Origin: Microvelia longipes
Lineage: Eukaryota; Arthropoda; Insecta; Hemiptera; Veliidae
Assembly (NCBI GenBank): GCA_018340805.1
Contig: JACMZG010001870.1
Coordinates: forward strand, 49,847,115 to 49,911,114
DNA: 64,000 nucleotides
Direction of reading: 5' to 3'
Translations under genes and position numbers: made by a program
Notes under the pieces: model-generated
What the model was told of the DNA's origin: nothing
Seen by the model: the letters and a program-made list of their open reading frames with translations, nothing else
The model's database searches: none
Part shown: positions 42,515 through 53,589 of the stretch, piece by piece
Numbering within the stretch: position 1 is the stretch's first letter
Layout of the letters: each line of letters begins with the position of its first letter

Positions 42515-42850
42515 AGACGTATACAAGTTATTCGATACAAATTAATCTAATGCTGATAATGAAATGAAACCTGGCACATATGTCAGTCTTATACATGACT
42601 ACATGCGTGCCAAATCTCTATCCGATCGCATCATTTTTCTGCGTTTTATGATTTTTTGAAAATATTGCTGTCAATATTGCGGGCTAATGACGTCATAAAA
42701 AAGAATATTATTTCCAAACAGCAGAACTTCAGACTTTTGGACAAATATTTAACTTGTTAGCATGAATACACTAGGAGCTACGATGATAAAGGACACACAA
42801 ACAGTCAACTTTGCGAAAACCACTCAAGAGGCCTTAAAACGGAATATAAA
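42515..42850 (-). repeat. 5S-bearing element, split copy, right part
   Basis: Continues from 39552: 'ctaatgctgataatgaaatg', 'gactacatgcgtgccaaatc', TGACGTCA (42688), 'ggagctacgatgataaagga', 'aaccactcaagaggcctt'. Confirms that the element predates the Penelope-like insertion. Confidence 0.8.
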
Positions 42851-42944
42851 ATGGGAAATTAATCAGAGGTTTTGCGTATATCTGTTATTGAGGAATCCTA
42901 ACTTCAGATAGCGCCACGGAATGGCAAAACAGATAAGTCTAGCT

Positions 42945-43115
42945 TCGTAGAGGGTTGTAGACTTGTCGATGATGTACATACCTGAAGATGCCTCCTATAG
43001 GGTGGTCATCACCAGAAGAGCTAAATATCCATGCCTCCTGTAGGGAAAGATTGAAGTGGTCATCATCAGAAAGACTAATTATCCATGACAATAAACGCTT
43101 AAGCCTACTCTGTAT
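42945..43115 (+). mobile_element. Family C palindromic element, partial copy 3
   Basis: 'gtacatacctgaagatgcct' and 'tggtcatcaccagaagagct' plus 'atccatgacaataaacgctt' match the right arm of 7155-7436. The GAAAC side of the hammerhead is deleted. A second short repeat of the arm end follows at 43057. Confidence 0.65.
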
Positions 43116-43544
43116 ACTACTGTTCTGGTAAGTCATTGCTACGAGGACTTGACTGGGGTATTATAACTAAGCATAAGAGCACTTAGATCCTTAGTGAAAC
43201 CTTGGAAAAGTAAAAAGACCCTCCATTTCCGTCTAAACCGAAACAGGCCTACTGTATCTTGTTTAAAGTAGTTTTTACTATAAATATTAACTTACAGTAT
43301 TAACTCTGAATGAAGAGCCAAACTGATACTCTGCTCACTAAGGTAAGTCCAAGCTAGAAAAATCCTTAAGATATAAAGAGTTCCTTCCATAGATTTCCTT
43401 CGGATAGGGTTAAATTCCCATCCCATCGGGTGTAAACAAGAATGGATCATTGGTTCAACAGCAATGATCATCAATATGATGAATGGTACAGACAGGTGGA
43501 AGACTGTCCAATGTAACCTTGTAACGAGTACACGACTCTTAATT
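43116..43544. other. Unassigned DNA
   Basis: The 85-codon minus-strand frame (43292-43549) is hydrophobic but shows no recognisable domain, and its end overlaps the SINE copy. Confidence 0.35.
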
Positions 43545-43645
43545 AGCAAATTTCCTTTAAAAAATCTGATGATAGAATAGGCGTCATGGCGGGAGTCGAA
43601 CCAAGGACCACAACAAAAAACCGTTTCAGAGGTCTCTAATCACGA
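43545..43645 (-). mobile_element. tRNA-derived SINE copy (family c)
   Basis: Minus strand: GAGACCTCTGAAACGG, GTGGTCCTTGGTTCGACTCC (B box), GCCATGACGCCTATTC, GGAAATTTGCTAATTAAGAG. Homologous to 11193-11318. Confidence 0.65.
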
Positions 43646-43654
43646 AGAAAAATA

Positions 43655-43935
43655 CGTAATATAATGTTGTATCCTACTCAATTGTGTTACATACAATTCA
43701 TCAGGGTGACGAAAAATAATAATAAAAAATTAATGAATAAGTATTTAGAAGTAAGTATTCATTTAAAAATGAAGTGAAGTATTTACTCTGTACGTCTGTG
43801 TGAGTTCGGGCTCTACTAGTGCTCTAATGTGTTAGCTGTAACGAAGCAAAGTAGACATAACATCACATCAGTCATGACGAATGTTGATTGACGCATTAGT
43901 TGTCAGACAACGTATTGAATTGTTAGATGTTTCTT
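43655..43935 (+). repeat. Family J element, copy 3
   Basis: 'agtgaagtatttactctgta', 'gagttcgggctctactagtg', GTTAGCTGTAACGAAGC, 'gacataacatcacatcag' and 'catgacgaatgttga' follow family J in order. Stem II of the ribozyme-like motif is intact (GUUA/UAAC) but the CTGATGA side is mutated (CTAATGT). Confidence 0.55.
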
Positions 43936-44574
43936 TTATGACTCTATTTTATTAGAATAAAAGCCTATTTTATTTTCATTAATTAACTTAGTTGTGTAAT
44001 TAGCTAATACATTTACTCACGCATTTTTAAAATTTTTCTAATGTTCCTTAAACTTAGGCAATATACTCGTACTTTTTCATGTAAAACTGTTTTAATCATT
44101 TAATTGATTCAAATCAGCTATTAATTTAAAAAAGAAGGTAGTTAAACTTTTAAAATGTTTTCTTAAATCAAAGAGTCAAATGAAGCGAAAAAACGCTTTT
44201 AAATCTTCGATCATTTCCCTTCCCTCAGCAAAACAATTGACTTCTTAGGGAAAGTATAAGAAAAGTTTTAGCGATTGATCTAAATGAAAAGTTTCCGCCC
44301 CCGAGGAAAGTCCAATTAAAAACATAAGTTTCTGTTAAACAACTGTTAATATCATTAGGAAAGATTTTTCTCACTAAGTGAAATTTTATTGAGTTGGGAA
44401 TTTTCATCAAGTTTCAGACGTGCTTGATTAAGTCCCCACAAACTTGGCCCATTTATTGGTTAATTTTTACTGATTTATTTACAGCCTTTCTTATTTCAAC
44501 CTTGAAACAACATAAATATTCACAAGAAAATAAAGAAACACGGGGAATATTGGCTTGTTGTTTATTAAATCGTA
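43936..44574. other. Unassigned AT-rich DNA
   Basis: No gene or repeat family recognised. Confidence 0.4.
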
Positions 44575-44640
44575 ATAGAATATAATAGAATAGAATAGAA
44601 CAGAACAGAACAGAACAAAACAGAATAGAATAGAATAGCC
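44575..44640 (+). repeat. (AATAG/AACAG)n pentanucleotide array
   Basis: About 13 pentamers: AGAAT, then AGAAC units, then AGAAT again. Confidence 0.95.
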
Positions 44641-45355
44641 ATTTATTAAATAAAAGAAATAACAAATAAAAATATAAATATTTACATAATCAAGATATAC
44701 GTATGTCTAGTCAGCCGTAGCTGTTGCAACTTTTAGTTCGCATTTTTTATTTGATTTTTTTTTTAACTGTTGCTCTATTTATTGTAATTAAATCCATTTT
44801 ATTGATTTAAATTAATTAACTAAATAATATACTGTAATCTTTAAAAATTAAATGAATATGGTAATATTCCAGGATAAATCGTGTTTTTGATATCATGTGA
44901 AAAGTGCTAATAGATGAATGAAAACGAATAAAAAAGTTTTTTTTGTTGAAAGTTTGCTAAATGAACAAACTCTGACCACGGACAATCTGACTTAAGCCAT
45001 ACTCTTTATTTTTAATCGTATGTAAATCAGGTGTTTGCATTTTCTGATTTTTGAGAACTCCTAAATAAATACCGAGTACTAGAAATAGTTTTATCTAAAC
45101 GTTGATTCAAAGACACACCAAGGACTAATTAGTTAAGATATAATAATACAATGTTATAAGTTTAGGGTATAAAGGGTAGAGTTCTGTCCCTTGCAGGTCC
45201 CTATAGGACTATCTAGGGTCTTTAACTTCAAGGGCGTACTACAGGGAAACTTACTGGGACCAATCTGGAAAAACTTAGCCTTAACGGACATTAGGTTCCT
45301 AATGCCATTAAAGACTAGTCCTTCAACCAGTCTGGTTTTTACTTTTAATACCTAA
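44641..45355. other. Unassigned AT-rich DNA
   Basis: Nothing recognised. A stretch with 'gtccctataggactatct' (about 45200) has a short imperfect palindrome. Confidence 0.35.
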
Positions 45356-45610
45356 ATCTAGATGAAGAAATCTAAAATAAGAATAAGAATGAGAATAAAA
45401 ATTTAGAATAAGAATAAGAATAGGAATAAGAAATAATAAGATTAAGAAATCTAGAATAAAAATTAGGAAATAATAACAAATCTAGAATAAGAATAATAAT
45501 AATAATAAGAAAATATGAAACCTAGAATAAGAATAAGAATTATAATAAGAAAATAATAAGAATAGGAAAAAGAAAATAATTAGAATAAGAAATCTAGAAT
45601 AAGAAAGTCC
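45356..45610 (+). repeat. GAATAAGAATAA low-complexity array
   Basis: Irregular repeats of AATCTAGAATAAGAATAAGA with ATA runs. Confidence 0.9.
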
Positions 45611-45851
45611 AAATAAATATTTATTTTAACTGTCCTTTGTTGAATGAAAAGTTATAAAAGTAAATACCTCACATTTATAATGAAATTATAAGTTAATTAA
45701 TATTTTAAATATGCTAAAACTTTTCTAAACCTGATATAGTTGCGAGCGCTAATAACCCTAGTTCTAAATCGACAAGTCCCTGAATATAGAGGACATAAAT
45801 TATTAACTTAGTCTTTGACGCAGGTTTATAACATTTTATTCAGCTACCTGG

Positions 45852-46050
45852 GCCCCGTTTCGCGAAAGTACAAGTCTTGTATACTACAAGTAAAAAGCTA
45901 CAAGTTTACTTATGATTGTAAGAAATTTGTATTTGAAATTGAAGTCTTCATTAATTAACCTAGAATGTAAGAAATTTGTTTCACTAATATACAAGTGAAG
46001 ACTAGTAATTATAAGCGATTTTTATACAATTTTATTAAGAAATTTTACAC
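45852..46050 (+). repeat. Family Q terminus, copy 2
   Basis: GGGCCCCGTTTCGCGAAAGT, ACAAGTAAAAAGCTACAAGT and 'tatacaagtgaagactagt' match the inverse of 28730-28922. The other terminus was not found before the next repeat. Confidence 0.6.
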
Positions 46051-46054
46051 TTAT

Positions 46055-46260
46055 ACTTATACACAATACACACACATACAGATAGATCTATCTGTCTGTG
46101 TTTCATCTATCTATCTATCTTCTAACTTTCTAAAAACCACTTATGAGGCCTTAAAAACACCTGAAACGGATAATTCCGGGGACAACCCAGTATCGGAATT
46201 TTTTTTGAAAACACAATACTTTTCCCATACACATACTTACAGTATGAATGAGGAATAGTA
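46055..46260 (-). repeat. 5S-bearing element, 5' end fragment
   Basis: (AC)n/(CTAT)n tract, 'aaccacttatgaggccttaa', 'cacctgaaacggataattcc', then 'aatacttttcccatac' and 'gtatgaatgagga'. Confidence 0.8.
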
Positions 46261-46834
46261 GAAAAACTTATAAAATGAGACAAAATAAAGAAAATGAAAA
46301 AGCGGTTTTCTTACAAATCCTATTTTCTTAAAGGTTATAGGAATCTTGTTTACATTAGAAATATAGGGGAAAGGAAAATATAAAGTAGATCCGTATATCA
46401 GTGACAAGTCAGAAACGACTTCGGTTTAGCTTTCTTGTCACAATGCTTGTATCATTCAGCGCTCATTTACGAAAAAAAAAATAAAGAAAAATGTGCCAAG
46501 ACTGGAAGTTGTAATTTTCACAGTTTCCTTTCGTTGAACAAGTTTACTGTTCGAAATAACGAAACCATTTCGTGCTCTTTCACTGTAACTTGGACCAATG
46601 AAAACTTTTTAATTGTTTATTTTCAGTGAGTTTTATTTGAAAAGTCATTTTAACAAGAGAATTATTTCTAAAATAAAAATAAATAAACGAACAGCAAGAA
46701 AACAGTTGATAGTTGCTTTTGAATGTCTAATTTTAAACGTATGATTGATTCAAACAAATGAATTTGTTCCAATCATCCAGCCTAGTCCGAATTTATTAAG
46801 GATATTTTATAAAGATATTTTTTTAACAATTTAA
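46261..46834. other. Unassigned AT-rich DNA
   Basis: A 64-codon plus frame at 46435 has no recognised motif. No gene called. Confidence 0.35.
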
Positions 46835-46884
46835 GAATCAGCTACCGTCGATACATGCTGATGGATATATATATATATATATAT

Positions 46885-46926
<42 letters not shown>

Positions 46927-47028
46927 AGTCTCTCTCCGTCAGTCGAAGAACTCAGTGTTCGAAACGTTACAACTTTTTGTAAGTCTTTTTAAGTGTGTTC
47001 TATTTATCCCTTAATTGTAGTATATATA

Positions 47029-47082
<54 letters not shown>

Positions 47083-47240
47083 GTGTGTGTGTGTGTGTGT
47101 GGTGTCCTGGTCCGGTTATTATTATATTATTAGCAGGCGGGGAAACACTGGTTCCTAACTAATACAGTTATACTAGTGAATAACTTCAAGTCTCAAAGAG
47201 CTGACGAGCCTTCTAAACTTTTTAAGGATATTTTATAAGA
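46835..47240 (-). mobile_element. Family K element, copy 2, split by TA arrays
   Basis: ATCAGCTACCGTCGATAC (46840) and 'ttatactagtgaataacttc' (47170) match the inverse of 38350-38545. TA arrays fill 46866-46924 and 47021-47079. Between them lies CAGTCGAAGAACTCAGTGTT, CGAAACGTTAC, resembling a hammerhead half (stem II GAAC/GUUC, CGAAACGU), with the CUGANGA side damaged. Confidence 0.45.
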
Positions 47241-48229
47241 ATATTTTAACACCAAAAAATTGGCAGTTAAAAGGGCTTCTTCCGTCTAATAATTGCATAA
47301 AGAGAGTTAAACATTTATTTAGGAATCTTTGAAAGGAAGTATGAAAACTTTCGTACTGGTTACAGTATGAAAACAGAAACAGTAAAACAGTATAAAAGGT
47401 AATCACATAACGTCGAAAGTTTTACGTCATAATTCATCTAAATTTTTAATCCAAGAACACGGGACTTGATCCAGGATATTGTACAGCCTAGTGATAATGA
47501 TAAACGTAAATTTTTAATTAAAGAAAACGAGACTTGATCCAGGGCATACATGATGTTGTATAAAATAAGAAAATTAATGCGTGAAATTAGCTTTAGTCAA
47601 TAAATTCAAACATAATTAAGTCCTTTTAAGTTAGGTTGTAAAACTTAATTTTGTAGATTTAAATTAAGCAAAAAATATAATAATTTTTTGACAAATAAAG
47701 TTTTTAAGTTTTTAGAACCTTGTTAACCTGACTAAGAAATAAATGATGGCATCCAAGCACGATATTGCCTCCAAACTTTCCTAATTATACCACCAGTTTT
47801 TTAAATGCCTATTTTATTCAAAAAGAAAATGTTCGATTTGGATTTTAAGGTTGTTTTAATGATATTGGGGCCCATTTGTGTGAGGTCATAGATACAGGGG
47901 ACGGCTAAATTTCTAAGCGTATAATACAGATGTGAGCTCCTATTTTTTTGTTATCTTTATTATCGGTAAAGACTACTTTTTTAAGTTGGTGGCCATTTTT
48001 GAAGTCATCATATCAAATGGAGTCTATAGTTTTGTATACCCTGTAGAATGCGTTAGCGCATTTTTTGTGGAAAGTTTGGAAAACTAATAATGGAAAAAGC
48101 AATAATACTAATACTCAATGTACAAGGCATAAATATTTAAAAATTAAGCAAAAAATGGATTGTTGAGCAAAAGAGCAAGAAATGCATAGAAAATTCGTCC
48201 GACTAGCGGCCAGACTGCTAAGCGAGTCT
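47241..48229. other. Unassigned AT-rich DNA
   Basis: No gene or repeat family recognised. 'acgagacttgatccagg' recurs (about 47460 and 47527), a short local duplication. Confidence 0.4.
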
Positions 48230-48415
48230 AAAGTCGTAATGCAGTATAAATTTGGTGATTTGTCTATTCTGAAGTCCAACGAAGCAAATTCGAAGTTATG
48301 AGGATGAGCGTAGATTATCCGAAGTTAGGTGATTGAGCGTAGCCAATACGAAGTTAGAAGGATGAGCGTAGCGAATTCAATACGATGATGAAAAGTTCCG
48401 AATTACCTTGTACTC
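48230..48415 (+). repeat. 5S-bearing element, 3' end, mini-hairpins amplified
   Basis: Three tandem variants of GGATGAGCGTAGCGAAT, each preceded by 'gaagtta', then 'gatgatgaaaagttccga'. The 5S-like module is lost. Confidence 0.65.
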
Positions 48416-49265
48416 GATCTTATTTATATTTTTTTTTTATAATTTTATTTATTTTTTTTTTAATAAATTTTATTAATAGCATGTTTTATTGGACGTAAGA
48501 AGTCCTGACTCGTTAACTAATACATTTCTTATTATTTTTTTACGAGATAAAGTACATAAATGAACCAATCAAAAAGAAACGTTAAATAAAGTAAAGATAA
48601 CTTTACAAGAAGAGAATGATTTAAACCAATAGAACGAATTCAACCTGAACGAGAGAGGAGGAGACAGAGGGGGAGAGGAGCGGAACCTGAGAAGAGTTTT
48701 TAAAATTCAACACCCGGACCCAATAACATTTTCCGCAGCTTATTTAGTCAGAGGCAACTCAACTGAAGGAGAAATCGGAAAAAGGGAGGCTTAAGAAGGG
48801 GCTTATTAAACCACTCGTGGAAAGAGGAGGGGGCATCAAGACCAAGACAACGTGAGATGGATCTAAATTCTCAAACTAATTTAATAAGATAGAAAATACA
48901 AAGGTTTTGACTCGCATTACTCGAACCATCCTCCCCCTTCGAGCCACCCTTCCCCTCCGACTGCTTTTATAACAAAGTAGCTATAAACCGGTGTCGTTTA
49001 ATAATAAAATTAATTTTATTGAAGACGTTCGTGTCGCCTGAAATAGGATAATCCCTCTTCAGACGAATCTATATCTTCTTTCTTAAAAGGAAAATATAGA
49101 AATTTATTTTTCTACAGAATCTCATGTTTTTGAAAATAATAAAAATTACGTTAAATAAATGAAATATGAAAGTAAACAATTTTCAAATTGAAATTGGAGT
49201 GTTATTAAATTGAAACTAAAAATTTATTTTATAAGTAATGCCAGTGTGCAGAAATGAGACAGAAT
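48416..49265. other. Unassigned DNA, purine-rich in part
   Basis: 48640-48860 is G/A-rich (GAGAGAGGAG type). No gene supported. Confidence 0.4.
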
Positions 49266-49269
49266 GCTC

Positions 49270-49430
49270 AAACTAAGTTTTTGTGTGTCTCTTATCAAAT
49301 TGTTCTCAGTGTGTTTATGCAAGTGAGTTGAAACTTAGAACAACAATCAATCTTTACGTTCGTTTCGGGAAATTTTTTTTAATGACGTCATTGACCGTCG
49401 TTAATAACTCAGCAAATTTGGCATGCTTGC
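49270..49430 (+). repeat. Family H relative with CRE octamer
   Basis: 'gttgaaacttagaacaacaa', 'tcaatctttacgtt', AATGACGTCATTGACCG (49383), then AATAACTCAGCAAATTT follow the family H order in diverged form. Confidence 0.5.
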
Positions 49431-49499
49431 ATTTGAGAAAGAAACAAAATACAATTATCACCAGACAGTGAATAATGTAAGGTTTATTGACTAGTTTTT

Positions 49500-49575
49500 A
49501 GGATATAAAGAAGCACTTTTCACTCCCTTGGGAGAAAAAGTTACTTTTCATTCCCTTGGGAATAAAAAAACGTTT
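49500..49575. repeat. Repeat L, copy 2
   Basis: TTGGGAGAAAAAGTTACTTT and the inverse word CATTCCCTTGGGAATAAA, as at 20665-20765. Confidence 0.65.
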
Positions 49576-49639
49576 CCAATTATTGGGTTATTAGTGCTAT
49601 TTATTTTTAGTGGAGTGATATTCTCTAAATTTATATACA

Positions 49640-49935
49640 GATGACCGATAAATTTTGTAATTTTCCTAAAATTAATTGGGGGAACACGACCGAAACTTTA
49701 TTTTTTATTGGCTCAAAATCCGTTTTAGGTCAAAAGAAGTTGTTTGGAGCAATACTTTTTTTATTTTTTGGGGCAGCGACCCCAAAATTTATATGGAGGA
49801 GCAAACCAAAAAATAATTATTGGCTCAAAATCCGTTTCAGGTTAAAAGAAGTAGTTTGGAGCAATAATTTCTTACTTGAATTTTTTAAGGCAGCCCCCAA
49901 AATTTATAAGGGGGTACGACCAAAAAAAAATATGA
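49640..49935 (+). repeat. ~115-bp tandem repeat
   Basis: 'ggctcaaaatccgttttagg' and 'gtttggagcaata' recur after about 115 bp. AAAATTTATAAGGGGGTACG-type blocks recur three times (49668, 49785, 49899). The 105-codon frame across it is a translation of the repeat. Confidence 0.75.
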
Positions 49936-49984
49936 TAAAACATAACAAAACGTATTAAAATAAAATCAATGTCTGGAGATAAAA

Positions 49985-50140
49985 TCTTGCATGCACCTAG
50001 GGTGAAAAATGCAATTTTTCCCTCGTAATTAATTTCCTTGGCTTCGCCTCGGGAGTTAAATACTTTGGTTCCCTCGACTTGCGCCTTAGGAACCAACTAA
50101 CTGCTCAGGGAAATAATAGCATTCCTTACTCCCAAATAGG
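49985..50140 (-). repeat. Dispersed repeat M, copy 1
   Basis: Minus strand GGGAGTAAGGAATGCTATT, 'gttagttggttcctaa', AACTCCCGAGGCGAAG match 52456-52600 on the plus strand. Confidence 0.65.
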
Positions 50141-50379
50141 GAATTTACATGAATAGCCTATAAATCACCATTGTACTTGAGTAAAAAAAAATAATTATTG
50201 CAAAAATATTGTCTAAAAAATTAATAAAAAAACTTAAATAAATTCTAAAATAGATAAATAAAATAAAACTCGAAATATTTGCTGATTCATTATTGCCGGT
50301 TAACGAAGTTATAAAAAATATTTTCCGAATAGTTGAATATAAAATTTCAACTCTCTAGCATAAATACATTCGGTGCTTC

Positions 50380-50545
50380 GATGATAAAAGACACACACAC
50401 ATACAGACAGACAACTTTTTGAAAAACCACTCAGGAGGCATTAAAAACGCCTGAATTGGATAATTTCGGTTTCATCCCGGTTTCGGATTTTTGTTTTGCA
50501 AACCAATACCTATTCTATATACATACGGTATAAATGAGCAAAAGT
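50380..50545 (-). repeat. 5S-bearing element, 5' end fragment
   Basis: 'ggtgcttcgatgataaaaga', (AC)n, 'aaccactcaggaggcatt', 'ggataatttcggtttcatcc', then 'acatacggtataaatgagca'. Confidence 0.8.
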
Positions 50546-50770
50546 AAAAACTAACAGTATATATGGTGATTTAAAATTCCAGGCGAATCTAAAGTAATAG
50601 ATTTAGCTATTCTTGTCAATTCCTTATTATCTATACTTTTTTTCGTTGAAATCGTTAAATAAACAAGTACCCGAAGTTTCTTTTTAATACGGCTCGCATA
50701 TAAGCATACAAATAGTGAAGCGGCACCGTAGCGCTGACGCATTTTAGCAACCAAGAAATCAATGGCCTCT

Positions 50771-50771
50771 T

Positions 50772-50827
<56 letters not shown>

Positions 50828-50840
50828 ATATATATATATT
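50771..50840. repeat. (TA)n microsatellite
   Basis: Imperfect TA array of about 70 bp. Confidence 0.95.
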
Positions 50841-51038
50841 AATTACAAATGATGAAAAAGGAAAATACTAAAAGTATAACATAACAATCTTTTATAAAAA
50901 TAATAACATACAAGAGTCAGTCAGTCACTCGGGACTTCCCAACCTTACCTGACCGAAGAAGACATGTGTCAAAATTCTCAAAACCCTTAAATCTCTTCGC
51001 TTCACCTCTTGTAAGTTATTATTATTATAAAAAGATTG

Positions 51039-51045
51039 TTATATA

Positions 51046-51121
<76 letters not shown>

Positions 51122-51135
51122 TATATATATTATAT

Positions 51136-51227
<92 letters not shown>

Positions 51228-51364
51228 TATATATAATATATATATATATATATAATATATATATATATATATTATATATATATATATATTATATATATTA
51301 TAAATAATATATATTATATATATATATAATATATTATATTAAATATATATATTTATATAATAAT

Positions 51365-51422
<58 letters not shown>
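51039..51422. repeat. Long imperfect (TA)n array
   Basis: About 380 bp of TA with TAA/TTA slips every 10-20 bp. The 61-codon Y/I frame is an artefact. Confidence 0.97.
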
Positions 51423-51425
<3 letters not shown>

Positions 51426-52455
51426 TGGATTTTAAATTTAAACATTTTCTATGTAACCTGAGGTCGGCAACAATATTGTCATACCATAATTGATTTTCAG
51501 CAACTTCTATATGACATTATTATTATTGCATTTATAGTTGTGCAGTTGCCACTCAGTGCGTAAGCGAGAAAGACATTGCTCTATTTAGCTTTTTTATAAA
51601 TATTTATGAAGTTGCTTTGCTCATTTTGGTTGTAACAATGGCTTTGTGAAGCAAGATAAAGCACAATCACTGCGCTTTCTGTTTGAACTGCAAACGAATG
51701 CTTTCGGATCACTGAACTTTAATTCTTAGCTTACAATATAACAAGAGAGATGCCGGAAAAAGGGAGGGAAATTCCCCCGGGCTTTTTCCGAGCAACATCA
51801 AGAAAATTCCTTCATTTTATTATAAAATTAATTCCCTTTTGAATAGCAAACAACAGTGATAGAAACAATTTATACATATAAATATATGTCATTCAATAAT
51901 ATAAGTTAAATTTAAATTTTAAAGCTACATTAAAATAATATAGTAAAAGCCATTAATAAGATTAATGGTTTCAGAGAAACAAACTACTTGGAACATTCAA
52001 AGGATGCAAGTCCGGCATTAAATTAAATTTTAATCTGTCGACTATTTGTATAATTATGTACATTTCTTAAATTGTATTTTATTTCTTAAGTTAAAAAAGA
52101 TTAAATATATTAAAAAAGAATAAAGAATTTAAAGATTCAAAAGATTTTCAAGTAGAAAATCAGTGGAAAAATAGTCTCGAAAATTATTTTAGGTTTTTTT
52201 TTATTAAAGCACCTTCACTTAAATTATTAGCGAGTTTATTTGTTTTACATTTTTTCTTCTTTGAGGAAAATTTGGTAGGACCACTTCTTGTTTTAAAATA
52301 TTTCCCCTTAAAGTGGTGGTTTCTTGTAATATAATGTAAACTATTTAAAGTATTGAAGTATTTGCATAACTTTAAGTTCATCATTGTAAATTGTAAAATT
52401 GTTTATTTTTGTTCAAATACATATTGTTTACAAAAAAAAAATTCTTATTTATGCA
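51423..52455. other. Unassigned AT-rich DNA
   Basis: No gene or repeat family recognised. Confidence 0.4.
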
Positions 52456-52600
52456 CTAAGGGAGTATAGAATGCTATTCCAACAGAAATTAGTTAGGTCC
52501 TAATGGGAACGCTGAGGGAACCAATGACATTATACTCTCAAGGCTTGCTTCAGAGATTTATATATTAAACTCCTGAGGCGAAGGCAATAGAGGTAAATAT
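52456..52600 (+). repeat. Dispersed repeat M, copy 2
   Basis: CTAAGGGAGTATAGAATGCT, 'gttaggtcctaatgggaa', AACTCCTGAGGCGAAGGC. Inverse of 49985-50140. Confidence 0.65.
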
Positions 52601-52904
52601 TGCGACAGAAGTATCTCATTTTACTCCTGAGGTGCATACGAGATTTTGTACATTTTCTTCTTGAAAACTTTCATGGGTTCAAGCACGGTCGGAGCATTTA
52701 GTTATATTTTTATGCGAGAAATATAAATTCTGAAGTGTTTGTACTTTTAATCGGACAATATTAAAGCTCCCTACTAAGCAGTAGATTGTATAACTAGGCT
52801 GTAAAATGAGTCACGTTGCACATACTATTTTTTTGGGGGGGGGGGCGAGTCTTTAAAATTAAATAAAATGAAATATATAATTTACTTTATCTACATTACT
52901 TATC

Positions 52905-53045
52905 AATTTGTGTAGTGGCAGTAAAAAAATATATCCGGCAGACTTAAAGTAAATTTTTTACCACCTTAGCAATAAAATTGTTCTTTACTGACATTTTTGA
53001 TGCTGTAAGGTAGAATCTTTATAGCCGTCCTAAAAAAAATAATTG
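52905..53045 (+). repeat. Dispersed repeat I, copy 2
   Basis: 'ggcagacttaaagtaaattt', CCTTAGCAATAAAATTG, 'tagccgtcctaaaaaaaat', as at 35270-35440. Confidence 0.7.
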
Positions 53046-53104
53046 AAGCGTATTTTTGCTCAATTCAAGTTACCACCCTGCTGCAATTTTTTCAAACTTT
53101 ATTT

Positions 53105-53446
53105 ATCTAAATATAATTTAATTTTTTTAAGACTGCAGTCCTATATAATATTAATTTTACTTAATAACTCTCACAACGTTTCATTGAGCGAAGCTCAACT
53201 TTTTCAGGAGGCAAGGATAAACCTGTTATTTGTCCCTGCCTTCTTAATAGTTTTGGTTACTGACGTTTCCTGTAATTTTTCTAAATTATTTTCAATTTTA
53301 TAAGTTTCGTTCAAAAACATTATTGCATTACAATTTTAGTTTTATTAGATTCACCAAAAGATGTTGAGCTTCGCTCAATGAATCGTTGTGAGAGTTATTA
53401 CATAATTAATATTATATAGGATTGCAGTCTTCAAACATTTAATTTA

Positions 53447-53450
<4 letters not shown>
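53105..53450. repeat. Foldback element with GNA hairpin arms
   Basis: Left arm 53113-53203 (GACTGCAGTCCTATATAATA, AATAACTCTCACAACG, TTGAGCGAAGCTCAA) and right arm 53362-53447 (TTGAGCTTCGCTCAA, CGTTGTGAGAGTTATT, 'attatataggattgcagtct') are inverse copies around 150 bp. TTGAGCGAAGCTCAA is itself a perfect GNA-loop hairpin. The frame at 53043-53303 crosses the left arm and is not called. Confidence 0.75.
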
Positions 53451-53480
<30 letters not shown>

Positions 53481-53501
53481 ATATATATATTATATATATA
53501 T

Positions 53502-53587
<86 letters not shown>
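53445..53587. repeat. (TA)n microsatellite
   Basis: TA array with TTA slips, adjoining the foldback element. Confidence 0.95.

Positions 53588-53589
<2 letters not shown>

Larger units (their letters stand above)
39541..42526 (+). mobile_element. 2.96-kb Penelope-like element with inverted terminal repeats and 12-bp TSD
   Basis: Body 39553-42514 is flanked by exact AGACGTATACAA (39541-39552; 42515-42526). The left terminal repeat (39553 to about 39860) and right terminal repeat (40246-40336 plus 42235-42490) are inverse copies, and the right one is broken by a later 1.9-kb block (40337-42234). A GIY-YIG endonuclease frame (39853-40203) lies just inside the left repeat. The RT domain expected of Penelope-like elements is absent, so it is 5'-truncated and dead. 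The right end is shared with the short element at 4511-4798. Confidence 0.85.

Noticed and set aside
43292..43549. 85-codon hydrophobic minus-strand frame
   Set aside because: No recognisable domain or splice sites, and it overlaps a SINE copy at one end.
49641..49958. 105-codon plus-strand frame with internal repetition
   Set aside because: Repetition reflects a ~115-bp DNA tandem repeat; copies carry indels that do not preserve frame, so no protein-level selection is seen.
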